Shown here piece by piece: positions 24,514 through 33,410 of a DNA stretch of 42,772 bases. How positions within the stretch are numbered: position 1 is the stretch's first letter; each line of letters opens with the position of its first letter. A program made the position numbers and the translations under genes. The DNA lies in the NCBI GenBank assembly GCA_014378485.1, contig JACMNO010000027.1, positions 1-42,772 of the forward strand. Reading direction: 5' to 3'. The notes below the pieces were generated by a model. That model searched no databases and was not told the DNA's origin. It saw only the letters and a list, made by a program, of their open reading frames with translations. This DNA is from Bacteroidia bacterium. GTDB lineage: Bacteria; Bacteroidota; Bacteroidia; B-17B0; Aurantibacillaceae.

Positions 24514-27237
24514 CTATTTATGAAAGATCTGGAGGAAGCCTTTCAGATCCCTTGGCACGATTCCTTTGACCCGAATCTCATTCACCTGACAAACATAAAA
24601 ATAAGTACCTTCTGTTGTCAAGAGTTTTGATTGCATCGCTTTTCCATCCCACATAATAAGAGGGTCGGTGGTTTCAAAGACCAGATTACCCCAACGGTTA
24701 TAAACTTTCAAATCAATATCTTTTATGAATCTATTTTTGATTGGCTTAAAGAAATCATTGACTCCGTCACCGTTCACCGTGATCACATTCGGTAATTCAT
24801 ATTCAGGGCAATTATCTACGCAGATCTTAGCGCTCCGCAAGCTTTCATTACCAAAAGAATCAACTGCCGTGATCTCGTAACAACCGGCAATAGAAGTTAA
24901 ATTATCAAAGGCCAGTAACGTATCACTCATGATCTTGATGGAGTCTGATAAAACAAGATCTTCGTTTTCTGTTTCAGCAAAATAGATATTGTATTTTACC
25001 GCATCATCACTGCAACTATTATTTGGATTATTCCATTTTAAGAGTAAAGACGGGATCTGGCAGTCAGAAACAATTTCTAAAGTTGGGGCACATGGTGGTG
25101 TAGAATCTTTTGGTTTATCACAGACTTCCTGCGAAAAATTCAATAGTGGTCTTAAAATAGAAGTATCGGAATATTGGCCTTTGGACTGAATTTTATAACA
25201 ATACAAGGCACCATTTACTAAACCTGTATCTGTGTATGTTAGCAAGGATGTGCTATCTATTTTTGTGTATACGCTCTGCGTAGGTGTTTTTCTCCAGATG
25301 CAATAATTGTAATTGGTCCATGGAACCTGATGAACCCATGATAACTTTATTTTATTATCACTTGGTGTTAAGGATAAAAATACGGAAGAAGCTTTTTGCC
25401 CATTCCCAATAAATTGCCCATTGGCATAAAATTCTATTTTATAAGTATGCGCTTGTGTTTGTGTATTTAATGGCAAGAGTATATTTCCGAGATGGGTAAA
25501 GGTTGTGTCAGAGAGTTGATTTAAAGAACTATAGTTTGGCTTGGTCACAGAATATATTGTTGTAAATGTTCCTGTAAATCCATCATGATGTACTAACCTG
25601 AATTCATAAGGTCCGGGAATTGAGGCAGTATCTAAAGCATTGGTTCCTCGTAATGGTTTCACCCATCGAACAAAAACCGACCCAATTGCGGCATTTGTTG
25701 TTTGAACATCTACGTTAACTAAAATAGGAACATCTCGTTTTAACTGAATGCAGTCTGTTTGGTTTGATGCGTAACTCTCGCTGCCATCTGAATATACCGC
25801 AATAACCACATAATTATATTTTGCACCATGCGTTAATCCATTTCCGTTATTCGAATCTATAAAAGTAGTATCACTTAAATTATCGGTACAACCAATTCTT
25901 ATAAAGCCAGTGTAGGCAGGAACGCCCACTTCGCAATACGAGCGCACCCAGGCATCACAATTTGTTTTTCTGTAAATACAGTATTTTTCAATCTTGTTTC
26001 CGGCAGTTAAGTGACAACTTGGTTTGTGCCATGTTAGCTTAATACTGGTTCCTAATGGAACAGCTGTTAAAGTTTGAGGTGGCGGCGCAACCACAGTAAT
26101 GTTAAATGTTTTAAAATCTACCAGACTTGCGTTTTGTTTGTTATCTTTTACTTTAACCGTAACCTGGTAAGGAGATTTACGGATATGGGCACAGTTGGTT
26201 TGCCAGGTAAAAAGTCCGGTAACGGGAGCTGATCCAACTGGTGATGAGAAAGTGGCGATAGGTGGAGTAACATGGAACGGACCTCCATTAACTTCAAGAG
26301 TTAATACATCAGTATCAGGATCTGTAGCTGTAATAGTTTTAGTAATGATACTGCCTGCAAGCACGCAGGTATCTGTAATTGGTTTAATTATTGGCTGCAT
26401 GTTATTGCAGGTGCCAACCGTTACTTGCAAATCTCTTAAAATATAGCCAACTAAGTAATAATCTCCATCATCATTTTTACGCCATTCCTTAATAATCATG
26501 GCGAGGTTATATTCTCCCTGCATTTGTGGAGTACACCAGGTTAATGTCCCTGTAATAGCATTTACATTATAAGTTCCACCACCGCCAGTCGCTGGGTAAG
26601 AATAGCCAGGGCAGGTAACACCCAAACGGCCCCTGCTGGTGGTCAGTTCATAAGAAAGACTGTCTCCATCCACATCATAAGCACCCGGGTTATGACTAAA
26701 ACATTTACCTACACAGGCATCATCAATCGGTGGAAAGGTAAGTGTTGGAGATGTGTTTTTACCACTACCAAATGTTGGAACGATTATAAATGATTCAATG
26801 TAAAAAACCTGCTGTACCGAATTTGGAATATTAATCACCCCGGCATTCCGGTTTGGGTCTTCCATGCTGAGCTTGTAATTTCCGGGTCCGGGGTAGGTAT
26901 GCGTAGTAACGTATTCATTCAATTTAATGGTATTTCCCGGCAAGGGTTGGCCTTCGCAGCCATTCGGACTACAGGAGCCGTTGCAGGGCCCATTGCTTCT
27001 TAAAACAAATGCTCTCGCTCCATCACCAAAATAAACCGTATCCACACATCTATCAGCCGGAGCACTGCCTGCACTATTCGTAAGATTTGTATATGTAGTA
27101 ACCTTTATCTGATAAGTGTAACCATACAACCATTTGTAGGTAATTTCGCCGGCGCGGTTATGGGTTGCTTTGGCGTGGAAGAACATCGTCCCGCAAAAAA
27201 GAATAAATAAATAATATCTCAACTTAAGCATATTCAA
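24514..27237 (-). CDS. Large surface protein with gliding-motility-associated (type B T9SS) C-terminal domain
   Basis: A 907-aa secreted protein. The signal peptide (about residues 1-24, ending HAKA) precedes the THNRAGEITYKWLYGYTYQIKV module with conserved CNGSCSPNGCEG, DVDGDSLSYEL and MIIKEWRKND elements (to about residue 275). A cadherin/Ig-like stretch and several fibronectin III-like repeats follow (about 380-790). The C-terminus, from NVITVNGDGVNDFFKP to LKGFLQIFHK (about residues 818-907), is the CHU_C/gliding-motility-associated domain, a type B T9SS sorting signal. An adhesin or structural role is likely. It follows its paralogue by 5 bp. Confidence 0.92.
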   Translation of the reverse strand: MNMLKLRYYLFILFCGTMFFHAKATHNRAGEITYKWLYGYTYQIKVTTYTNLTNSAGSAPADRCVDTVYFGDGARAFVLRSNGPCNGSCSPNGCEGQPLPGNTIKLNEYVTTHTYPGPGNYKLSMEDPNRNAGVINIPNSVQQVFYIESFIIVPTFGSGKNTSPTLTFPPIDDACVGKCFSHNPGAYDVDGDSLSYELTTSRGRLGVTCPGYSYPATGGGGTYNVNAITGTLTWCTPQMQGEYNLAMIIKEWRKNDDGDYYLVGYILRDLQVTVGTCNNMQPIIKPITDTCVLAGSIITKTITATDPDTDVLTLEVNGGPFHVTPPIATFSSPVGSAPVTGLFTWQTNCAHIRKSPYQVTVKVKDNKQNASLVDFKTFNITVVAPPPQTLTAVPLGTSIKLTWHKPSCHLTAGNKIEKYCIYRKTNCDAWVRSYCEVGVPAYTGFIRIGCTDNLSDTTFIDSNNGNGLTHGAKYNYVVIAVYSDGSESYASNQTDCIQLKRDVPILVNVDVQTTNAAIGSVFVRWVKPLRGTNALDTASIPGPYEFRLVHHDGFTGTFTTIYSVTKPNYSSLNQLSDTTFTHLGNILLPLNTQTQAHTYKIEFYANGQFIGNGQKASSVFLSLTPSDNKIKLSWVHQVPWTNYNYCIWRKTPTQSVYTKIDSTSLLTYTDTGLVNGALYCYKIQSKGQYSDTSILRPLLNFSQEVCDKPKDSTPPCAPTLEIVSDCQIPSLLLKWNNPNNSCSDDAVKYNIYFAETENEDLVLSDSIKIMSDTLLAFDNLTSIAGCYEITAVDSFGNESLRSAKICVDNCPEYELPNVITVNGDGVNDFFKPIKNRFIKDIDLKVYNRWGNLVFETTDPLIMWDGKAMQSKLLTTEGTYFYVCQVNEIRVKGIVPRDLKGFLQIFHK

Positions 27238-27242
27238 TATGT

Positions 27243-28337
27243 TTATTGTTTAATAATTTTTTTTGTGATAGTAGTATGTTGGTTACCTGAAATTTTAAGT
27301 AAGTAAATTCCAGGATTTATGTTTTCTAAATTTAAATGAATCGTATTTTCTTTTGTTATATATTCCTCACTTGTTAATGTTTTAATATTTCGGCCGGTTA
27401 TGTCCATTAATTCTATCCTAAACGCTTCATGATTATTCGAATGAAAATTAAGCGTTATGGTTTCTGTAACAGGATTTGGCAATACAGTTACAAAATCATT
27501 AAATTGATTAAGTTCATAGATGCCAGAACAATACGATATCGCAAATTGCGCATCTCTCAATATGTATCCAATAAGGGAATAATTGCCATTATCATCTTTT
27601 CTCCATTCTTTAATTAGCGTTGCTACATTATAATCTCCTTGCATTTGGGGATTACACCAGGTTAAAATTCCGGTAATGGAATCGATTACAAAAACACCTC
27701 CTGTTCCGGATGAAGGAAAAGTATATCCGGGACAAACCCCTGAATTACCTCTACAACCTGTCAATTCAAATGAAATACTATCCCCATCCAGGTCGAATGG
27801 CGAAGAGTTATGATAAAAACACTGATTGATACAACCAAAATCGAGAGGAGGAAAACCAAACACTACAGAGGTGTTTTTGGCTGATCCAAAAGTTGGAATA
27901 ACTAATAAAGACTCAATATAAAATATTTGATTAACTGAATTAGGTATATTAATAATACCGTTAGTCCTATTGGGATCCATTGTGCTAATAAGATAATTTC
28001 CTGGCCCGGGATACGTATGAGTTGTAACGTATTCATTTAGCTTAGTTGTTGAATTAATAGGTTGCCCCTCACATCCATTCGGACTACAAGAACCATTACA
28101 CGGGCCATTGCTTCTTAAAACTATAGCTCCTGTTCCGTCTCCAAAATAAACGGTGTCTTCGCATCTGTCTGAAAAATTTGTCCCACCAATTTCTGTATAT
28201 ATTGATACTTTTACCTGGTAAGTATAACCAAAAAGCCATTTGTAGGTAATTTCTCCAGCACGGTTATGCGTTGCTTTGGCGTTGGTGAAAAACCCAACAC
28301 AAAGAATTAGAAATAAAAAGTAACGCTGTTTGCTCAT
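27243..28337 (-). CDS. T9SS type A surface protein, paralogue of the 907-aa protein
   Basis: A 364-aa secreted protein whose first ~275 residues (signal peptide, then THNRAGEITYKWLFGYTYQVKV, CNGSCSPNGCEG, PFDLDGDSISFEL, TLIKEWRKDD) closely match the N-terminal module of the adjacent 907-aa protein. Instead of repeats and a type B signal it ends directly in a type A sorting domain (VLPNPVTETITLNFHS to TITKKIIKQ). The two genes look like a tandem duplication followed by exchange or loss of the C-terminal half. It lies 8 bp after the 618-aa protein gene in the same operon. Confidence 0.9.
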   Translation of the reverse strand: MSKQRYFLFLILCVGFFTNAKATHNRAGEITYKWLFGYTYQVKVSIYTEIGGTNFSDRCEDTVYFGDGTGAIVLRSNGPCNGSCSPNGCEGQPINSTTKLNEYVTTHTYPGPGNYLISTMDPNRTNGIINIPNSVNQIFYIESLLVIPTFGSAKNTSVVFGFPPLDFGCINQCFYHNSSPFDLDGDSISFELTGCRGNSGVCPGYTFPSSGTGGVFVIDSITGILTWCNPQMQGDYNVATLIKEWRKDDNGNYSLIGYILRDAQFAISYCSGIYELNQFNDFVTVLPNPVTETITLNFHSNNHEAFRIELMDITGRNIKTLTSEEYITKENTIHLNLENINPGIYLLKISGNQHTTITKKIIKQ

Positions 28338-28345
28338 TAAAAATA

Positions 28346-30202
28346 TTATTGTTTTACAATTTTTTTGGTGATAATAGTATTATGATTTCCTGTAATTTTC
28401 AAAAAATAAATTCCTTTTGCTATATCTCGAATACTAAAATTAAAAGTATTGTCTTTTGTTTTTACCCAGTCCCTTAAAAGCAGTTCAACTAACTTTCCGT
28501 TCACATCATATAATTCAAAACTCAGATATTCGGGGTGTTCCAAATGAATGTCAACCGCAAATAATTCCTGCGCAGGATTTGGAAAAATTAGTGCTCCGTT
28601 TGAGGCGTTTTCTTCTGATGCAGTTGTAATGCCTGTTACCATTCCGGGATCAACAGCCAGTTGTGCAACCCAGGCCCCGTGTTTATTTTTATTAAAGGCA
28701 CTTACGTTGTACCCATAATAACCGCTCATCCATACTTCGCCCGGTTTGTTATATCGGCGTTGCGAACCTGAGTAATCACCCCAGCGTTCTAAATTACCAC
28801 TCAATACATTTACGAAGTTTATGCCATTTTTAATCCGGAGAACATTAGAGAAATTACCCGCGGCATCCGCTTTAATAGCTGAAATACCGGCAAAGAGTTT
28901 ATTGGAAGAATGGTCGAAAGAAATAATGGCGGTATTATCTGTGTTATTTAAACCGGCATAGGAAATATTTGGGTAAGCAAAATCAACCGAATCATTATTA
29001 ATAATATAGCCTGTTGCAGTTGGAACGGTGTTTTGAGGATTATCAATCACTCCATAGTATATGGTGACATGATTATTAATTGGGTTATTAGTATTATGAA
29101 CGTATTGAATCTTATTGTTTTCATAAAAGGCCCCGAGGTTTCGCGCATCATTGGTGGCAAGACTTTGGGTAGCTACCGTTTGCCTGCCGCTTGGCGGAAA
29201 ATAATAAGACTGATTAATAACAATGGCTTTGGTATTAACTGTAATGGTTGGCGCACCAATGGTATCTGTTACTTCCACCACAAACACCGTATCATTTTGT
29301 GAAGCTAAATTTCGGTTAGATACAAAAAACATATTGGGTGTATATAACTTACTGCCACCTTTTGCCGGGCATAAATTACGAATTGCTTTTCCGTTAAATT
29401 TAATATTACTATGTAAGTAAGAACCTAAAGGCAGTCCGGCATAACCGCTGTCTTTTTTCATTTGCCAAATCACTGTTTCCACAAATCCTGTTTGCCAAGA
29501 ACTGTCATTATACAACAAGTTAATGCTTAAAAACAATTCTTTTTCAGTCATGGAAATCATAGGGTAATCCGACCAAAGATTGTTGTTTAAAGGATTTCCG
29601 GGCAGGGTATATAAATTCCAATTACCATTCGGATCATTGGTTTGAGAAAACCCAACAATGATTTTACTGGTGGTATCAACAAAACCTACGGGGCACATCA
29701 GCACAAATCTGTCAGCCTTTGGATCGTACATTACCTTTGGGTCAAACTCCTGGTGCTTGTTATTTACTGGAGTTGTAAAAGCTGCTAATGATTTTACCGG
29801 AGAAGCCACAGATGTCTTTGTGTTGTAGATTAAAATATTTGTATTTATAACGGATACAATCATACCGGAATCTGAAATGGCAATATCATTATCGGTTGGC
29901 GTGCTGGCGCTGTATGGGTTGGCAAAAAAGTTAGTTCCAAGGTTTAGGTTTGAAAGTATAGTTTGCGAATTACTTAATTTTTGATTTTGTTTGTTAGCCG
30001 GATAATTATAGTATACTATTTTTTTGGAACCGGGTTTTGGCATTTCAGTAACCAAAAGAGTAGGGCTGAAGTCCTGTGTAATGTTTTCGAAATTCACCGT
30101 CGCTTTTTTAGCATGACTAAAATAGTTCCTTGATGTTTTTGTTTGCCCAAAAACTAGTGCTGCTGGTAATAAAAACATAAGAACATAACGATAGAAAACC
30201 AT
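28346..30202 (-). CDS. T9SS type A secreted protein, unknown function
   Basis: A 618-aa exported protein with a signal peptide of about 19 residues (MVFYRYVLMFLLPAALVFGQ). The body (about residues 90-510) has repeated short motifs of the kind seen in extracellular beta-propellers, for example ISDSGMIVSVINTNILIYN, FDPKVMYDPKADRFVLMCPVGF and NLERWGDYSGSQRRYN, but I cannot assign a family. The C-terminal ~85 residues (LIFPNPAQELFAVDIHLE to TIITKKIVKQ) are a type A sorting domain almost identical at its tip to that of the next gene. It is the first gene of the operon ending in the histidine kinase; TATCTTTA on the minus strand at 30230-30237 is a weak -7 candidate. Confidence 0.85.
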   Translation of the reverse strand: MVFYRYVLMFLLPAALVFGQTKTSRNYFSHAKKATVNFENITQDFSPTLLVTEMPKPGSKKIVYYNYPANKQNQKLSNSQTILSNLNLGTNFFANPYSASTPTDNDIAISDSGMIVSVINTNILIYNTKTSVASPVKSLAAFTTPVNNKHQEFDPKVMYDPKADRFVLMCPVGFVDTTSKIIVGFSQTNDPNGNWNLYTLPGNPLNNNLWSDYPMISMTEKELFLSINLLYNDSSWQTGFVETVIWQMKKDSGYAGLPLGSYLHSNIKFNGKAIRNLCPAKGGSKLYTPNMFFVSNRNLASQNDTVFVVEVTDTIGAPTITVNTKAIVINQSYYFPPSGRQTVATQSLATNDARNLGAFYENNKIQYVHNTNNPINNHVTIYYGVIDNPQNTVPTATGYIINNDSVDFAYPNISYAGLNNTDNTAIISFDHSSNKLFAGISAIKADAAGNFSNVLRIKNGINFVNVLSGNLERWGDYSGSQRRYNKPGEVWMSGYYGYNVSAFNKNKHGAWVAQLAVDPGMVTGITTASEENASNGALIFPNPAQELFAVDIHLEHPEYLSFELYDVNGKLVELLLRDWVKTKDNTFNFSIRDIAKGIYFLKITGNHNTIITKKIVKQ

Positions 30203-30402
30203 ATAGTTTGGAGTATAAAAAACAGTAACTAAAGATAATGAAAATATTTAAAAATTCCAGATTATATTGCCTTTCTGCAAGTAAACAGTTTTTGAATGGA
30301 AAAATCAAATTTTTGCAAACCTTTATTTTATATTTATTCGTCTAAAAGTGACTTTAGCGTTTGGATTAGTAGTAATTTTACTATTCTAAATTACTTATCT
30401 AA

Positions 30403-32358
30403 ATGAGCAATCAACAACACGGTCACCTCAATAAAATTACTGCAGCCGGCTTATTAGTTACTCTCGGTATAATTTATGGTGATATTGGTACTTCTCCGCT
30501 TTATGTAATGAGCGCTATTATGGGGAAAGAGGCAATTAATGCCGACATCGTAAGAGGTGGAATTTCCTGTATATTTTGGACCTTAACTTTACAAACAACA
30601 ATCAAATATGTTATTTTAACACTTAGAGCAGATAATAAAGGCGAGGGTGGAATTTTTTCTTTATTTACTCTAGTAAGACGTACTAAATTTAAATGGCTTT
30701 TAGTCCCCGCAATCATTGGCGGCAGTGCCTTATTGGCAGATGGCATTATTACACCTCCTATTTCGGTATCGGCAGCCGTTGAAGGATTAAAAGTATTTAA
30801 CGAAGAATTAAATACAGTTCCCATTGTTATAGGAATATTATGTGCTTTATTTTTTATCCAGCAATTTGGGACGAGTTTTATAGGAAAATTTTTTGGCCCC
30901 ATGATGATGATTTGGTTCTTGATGCTTGGTGCATTAGGTGTTTATCAGTTAACAAATGATTGGGATATTTTATCGGCCATCAATCCTTATTATGGTTATC
31001 GTTTATTGCAAATTCATCCATCCGGTTTTTTAATTTTAGGGGCTGTTTTTTTATGTACTACAGGAGCAGAAGCGTTGTATTCTGATTTGGGTCATTGTGG
31101 TAAACAAAACATTCGCATATCATGGGTCTTTGTGAAGTCAATGTTGGTGCTTAATTATTTTGGACAAGGCGCTTTTTTGATTGCACATGAGGGACAAACG
31201 CTTGATTCATTTAAATCCAGTAATCCATTTTATGCCATGATGCCGGAGGCATTTTTACCTTATGGAATTGTTATTGCAACTATCGCAGCCGTGATTGCTT
31301 CACAGGCTTTAATTAGCGGTTCTTTTAGTTTAATTAATGAAGCCATGCGTTTAAATTTATGGCCTAAAGTACGTGTAAAATATCCTTCTGAATTAAAAGG
31401 ACAATTATATATTCCATCACTAAACTGGTTATTATTAATTGGTTGCATAGGAGTTGTTTTATATTTCAGGGAATCGGCTAATATGGAGGCTGCTTATGGA
31501 TTAGCCATTGTTTTGTGTATGTTGATGACTACTACTTTATTGAATTTTTACATGCATATGAAACGGTATAATAAGTTTTTTATTTACATTACAATTACCA
31601 TATACCTAATCATTGAATTTTCATTCTTAGCGGCTAATCTTAGTAAATTTATGCACGGTGGCTGGATAACATTGCTTATTGCAACGGGACTGATGTCTGT
31701 TATGACTATTTGGTATTTAGCTAAGAAAATTCGTCAAAGCTACGTAGATGTGGTTAACCTTGCCGATCATCAACAAACGTTAATTGATTTAAGTAATGAT
31801 GAATCTATTCCAAAATATGCCACCCATTTGGTTTACATGACAGGGGCCAATAACCCGGAGGAAATTGAATCAAAGGTTATCTATTCAATTTTACAGAAAC
31901 GCCCTAAAAGAGCGGATGTGTATTGGTTTGTGCATGTGGATGTAGTTGATGAACCTTATCGTATGGATTATAAAGTAACGCACATTGGAGCTAATGATAT
32001 TATCCGGGTTGATTTCAGATTAGGCTTTAGAGTTGCTCCAAAAGTGAATTTAATGTTTAGAAAAGTGGTTGAAGATTTGGTGGCAAATGGCGAAGTAGAT
32101 ATTACAAGCCGCTATGAATCTCTTAGCAAGAATAATATTATTGGTGATTTTAAATTTGTAGTTTTAGAGAAATTCCTCTCCTATGATAATGAATTACCAT
32201 TATATGAGAAGATTATTTTAAATACTTACTTTCTATTAAAACGCTTCAGTTTAAGTGAAGCCAAAGCATTTGGTTTGGATAGCAGTTCAGTAAAAGTTGA
32301 GTTGTATCCTATGATCATCAAGACTCCGAAAGAACTTAACTTACGACGAATTGGTTAA
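30403..32358 (+). CDS. kup: Kup-type low-affinity potassium transporter
   Basis: A 651-aa inner-membrane K+/H+ symporter of the KUP/HAK/KT family. The N-terminal signature GIIYGDIGTSPLYV (about residues 22-35) is present, followed by GEGGIFSLFTLVRR, GSALLADGIITPPISVSAAVEGL and TTGAEALYSDLGHCGKQNIRISW, giving about 12 transmembrane helices to residue 445. A C-terminal cytoplasmic domain of about 200 residues follows, as usual. It is divergent from the T9SS operon across 200 bp. No K+-related partner gene is adjacent. Confidence 0.96.
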   Translation: MSNQQHGHLNKITAAGLLVTLGIIYGDIGTSPLYVMSAIMGKEAINADIVRGGISCIFWTLTLQTTIKYVILTLRADNKGEGGIFSLFTLVRRTKFKWLLVPAIIGGSALLADGIITPPISVSAAVEGLKVFNEELNTVPIVIGILCALFFIQQFGTSFIGKFFGPMMMIWFLMLGALGVYQLTNDWDILSAINPYYGYRLLQIHPSGFLILGAVFLCTTGAEALYSDLGHCGKQNIRISWVFVKSMLVLNYFGQGAFLIAHEGQTLDSFKSSNPFYAMMPEAFLPYGIVIATIAAVIASQALISGSFSLINEAMRLNLWPKVRVKYPSELKGQLYIPSLNWLLLIGCIGVVLYFRESANMEAAYGLAIVLCMLMTTTLLNFYMHMKRYNKFFIYITITIYLIIEFSFLAANLSKFMHGGWITLLIATGLMSVMTIWYLAKKIRQSYVDVVNLADHQQTLIDLSNDESIPKYATHLVYMTGANNPEEIESKVIYSILQKRPKRADVYWFVHVDVVDEPYRMDYKVTHIGANDIIRVDFRLGFRVAPKVNLMFRKVVEDLVANGEVDITSRYESLSKNNIIGDFKFVVLEKFLSYDNELPLYEKIILNTYFLLKRFSLSEAKAFGLDSSSVKVELYPMIIKTPKELNLRRIG

Positions 32359-32442
32359 GATTTCGTGTTAGTGGTAATAAAAATTTATCAAACAGCTTTT
32401 ATTAGTTAAAAATGGTTTTACATTTGAGTAAAACTATTTTTT

Positions 32443-33306
32443 ATGCAATTAACTATTTCCAATGTTTCTAAAACGTATGAAAACGGCTTAAAAGCTCTTA
32501 CAGATGTTAACCTGACAATAGCCCCGGGCATGTTTGGCTTACTGGGTCCGAACGGTGCCGGTAAATCAACCTTAATGAGAACAATTGCAACTTTGCAGGA
32601 TCCTGATACAGGAAGTATTATGCTGGGTGATATTGATGTAGTGAAGCAAAAAGAAGACTTAAGAAAAGTACTGGGTTATCTTCCGCAGGATTTTGGATTT
32701 TATCCAAAAGTAAACGCGGAAGATATGCTAGATCATTTCGCTGTATTAAAAGGCATTAATAATAAATCAGAACGTAAAGCTATATGCGACGCTTTACTCC
32801 ACCAGACCAATTTATATGACGCCCGTAAACGCAACCTGAGCGAATATTCCGGTGGTATGCGTCAGCGTTTTGGTATTGCACAAGCCTTATTAGGAAATCC
32901 AAAACTAATCATTGTAGATGAACCAACAGCCGGATTAGATCCTGCCGAAAGAAATCGCTTTCATAATATTTTAAGTGACCTTGGAGAAAACATCATAGTT
33001 ATCCTTTCCACACATATTGTTGAGGACATTAAGAATTTATGTCCGCGCATGGTGATCATGAACAGGGGACAGGTTTTACTGGATGGTAAACCAAGCGAAA
33101 CAATTGAACAGATGCGCAATACCATCTGGAAATTAATGATCGATAAAAACGACTTAAATGCTTATAAGGAAAAATATAAAATTATTTCGGCGAAAGTGAT
33201 TGATGGCAAAGTATTGATTCATGTAAAAAGTGACACCCTGCCTGATGCTGCCTTCTCGGTTGTGGAACCAGATTTGGAAGATGTTTATTTTTCAAATATT
33301 CTATAA
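32443..33306 (+). CDS. ABC transporter ATP-binding protein
   Basis: A 287-aa ATPase. Walker A GPNGAGKST is at about residues 35-43, the Q-loop is LPQDFGFYP, the signature YSGGMRQR is near residue 139, and Walker B LIIVDEPTAGLD is followed by the H-loop LSTHIVED. It belongs to the export-type, multidrug or peptide-like group. The permease-peptidase fusion gene follows 104 bp downstream on the same strand and is the obvious partner. The gap between them contains a CACATAG hairpin. A TACATTTG box at 32419-32426 fits the -7 consensus upstream of the start. Confidence 0.94.
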   Translation: MQLTISNVSKTYENGLKALTDVNLTIAPGMFGLLGPNGAGKSTLMRTIATLQDPDTGSIMLGDIDVVKQKEDLRKVLGYLPQDFGFYPKVNAEDMLDHFAVLKGINNKSERKAICDALLHQTNLYDARKRNLSEYSGGMRQRFGIAQALLGNPKLIIVDEPTAGLDPAERNRFHNILSDLGENIIVILSTHIVEDIKNLCPRMVIMNRGQVLLDGKPSETIEQMRNTIWKLMIDKNDLNAYKEKYKIISAKVIDGKVLIHVKSDTLPDAAFSVVEPDLEDVYFSNIL

Positions 33307-33311
33307 GAAGT

Positions 33312-33360
33312 AACACATAGAAACATAGATTTAATTTTTTAAACTATGTGCCTATGTGTT
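33312..33360. repeat. CACATAG hairpin between ABC genes
   Basis: AACACATAG (33312-33320) pairs with CTATGTGTT (33352-33360), then after a 2x2 mismatch ACATAG (33323-33328) pairs with CTATGT (33344-33349). A T run follows. It has the same core as the repeat at 17589-17720. It could act as a partial terminator between the ATPase and permease genes. Confidence 0.6.
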
Positions 33361-33410
33361 TTTAATGCATTTCCTGTCCCTACCCAATACTAATCAAATA
33401 AAACAAACAT

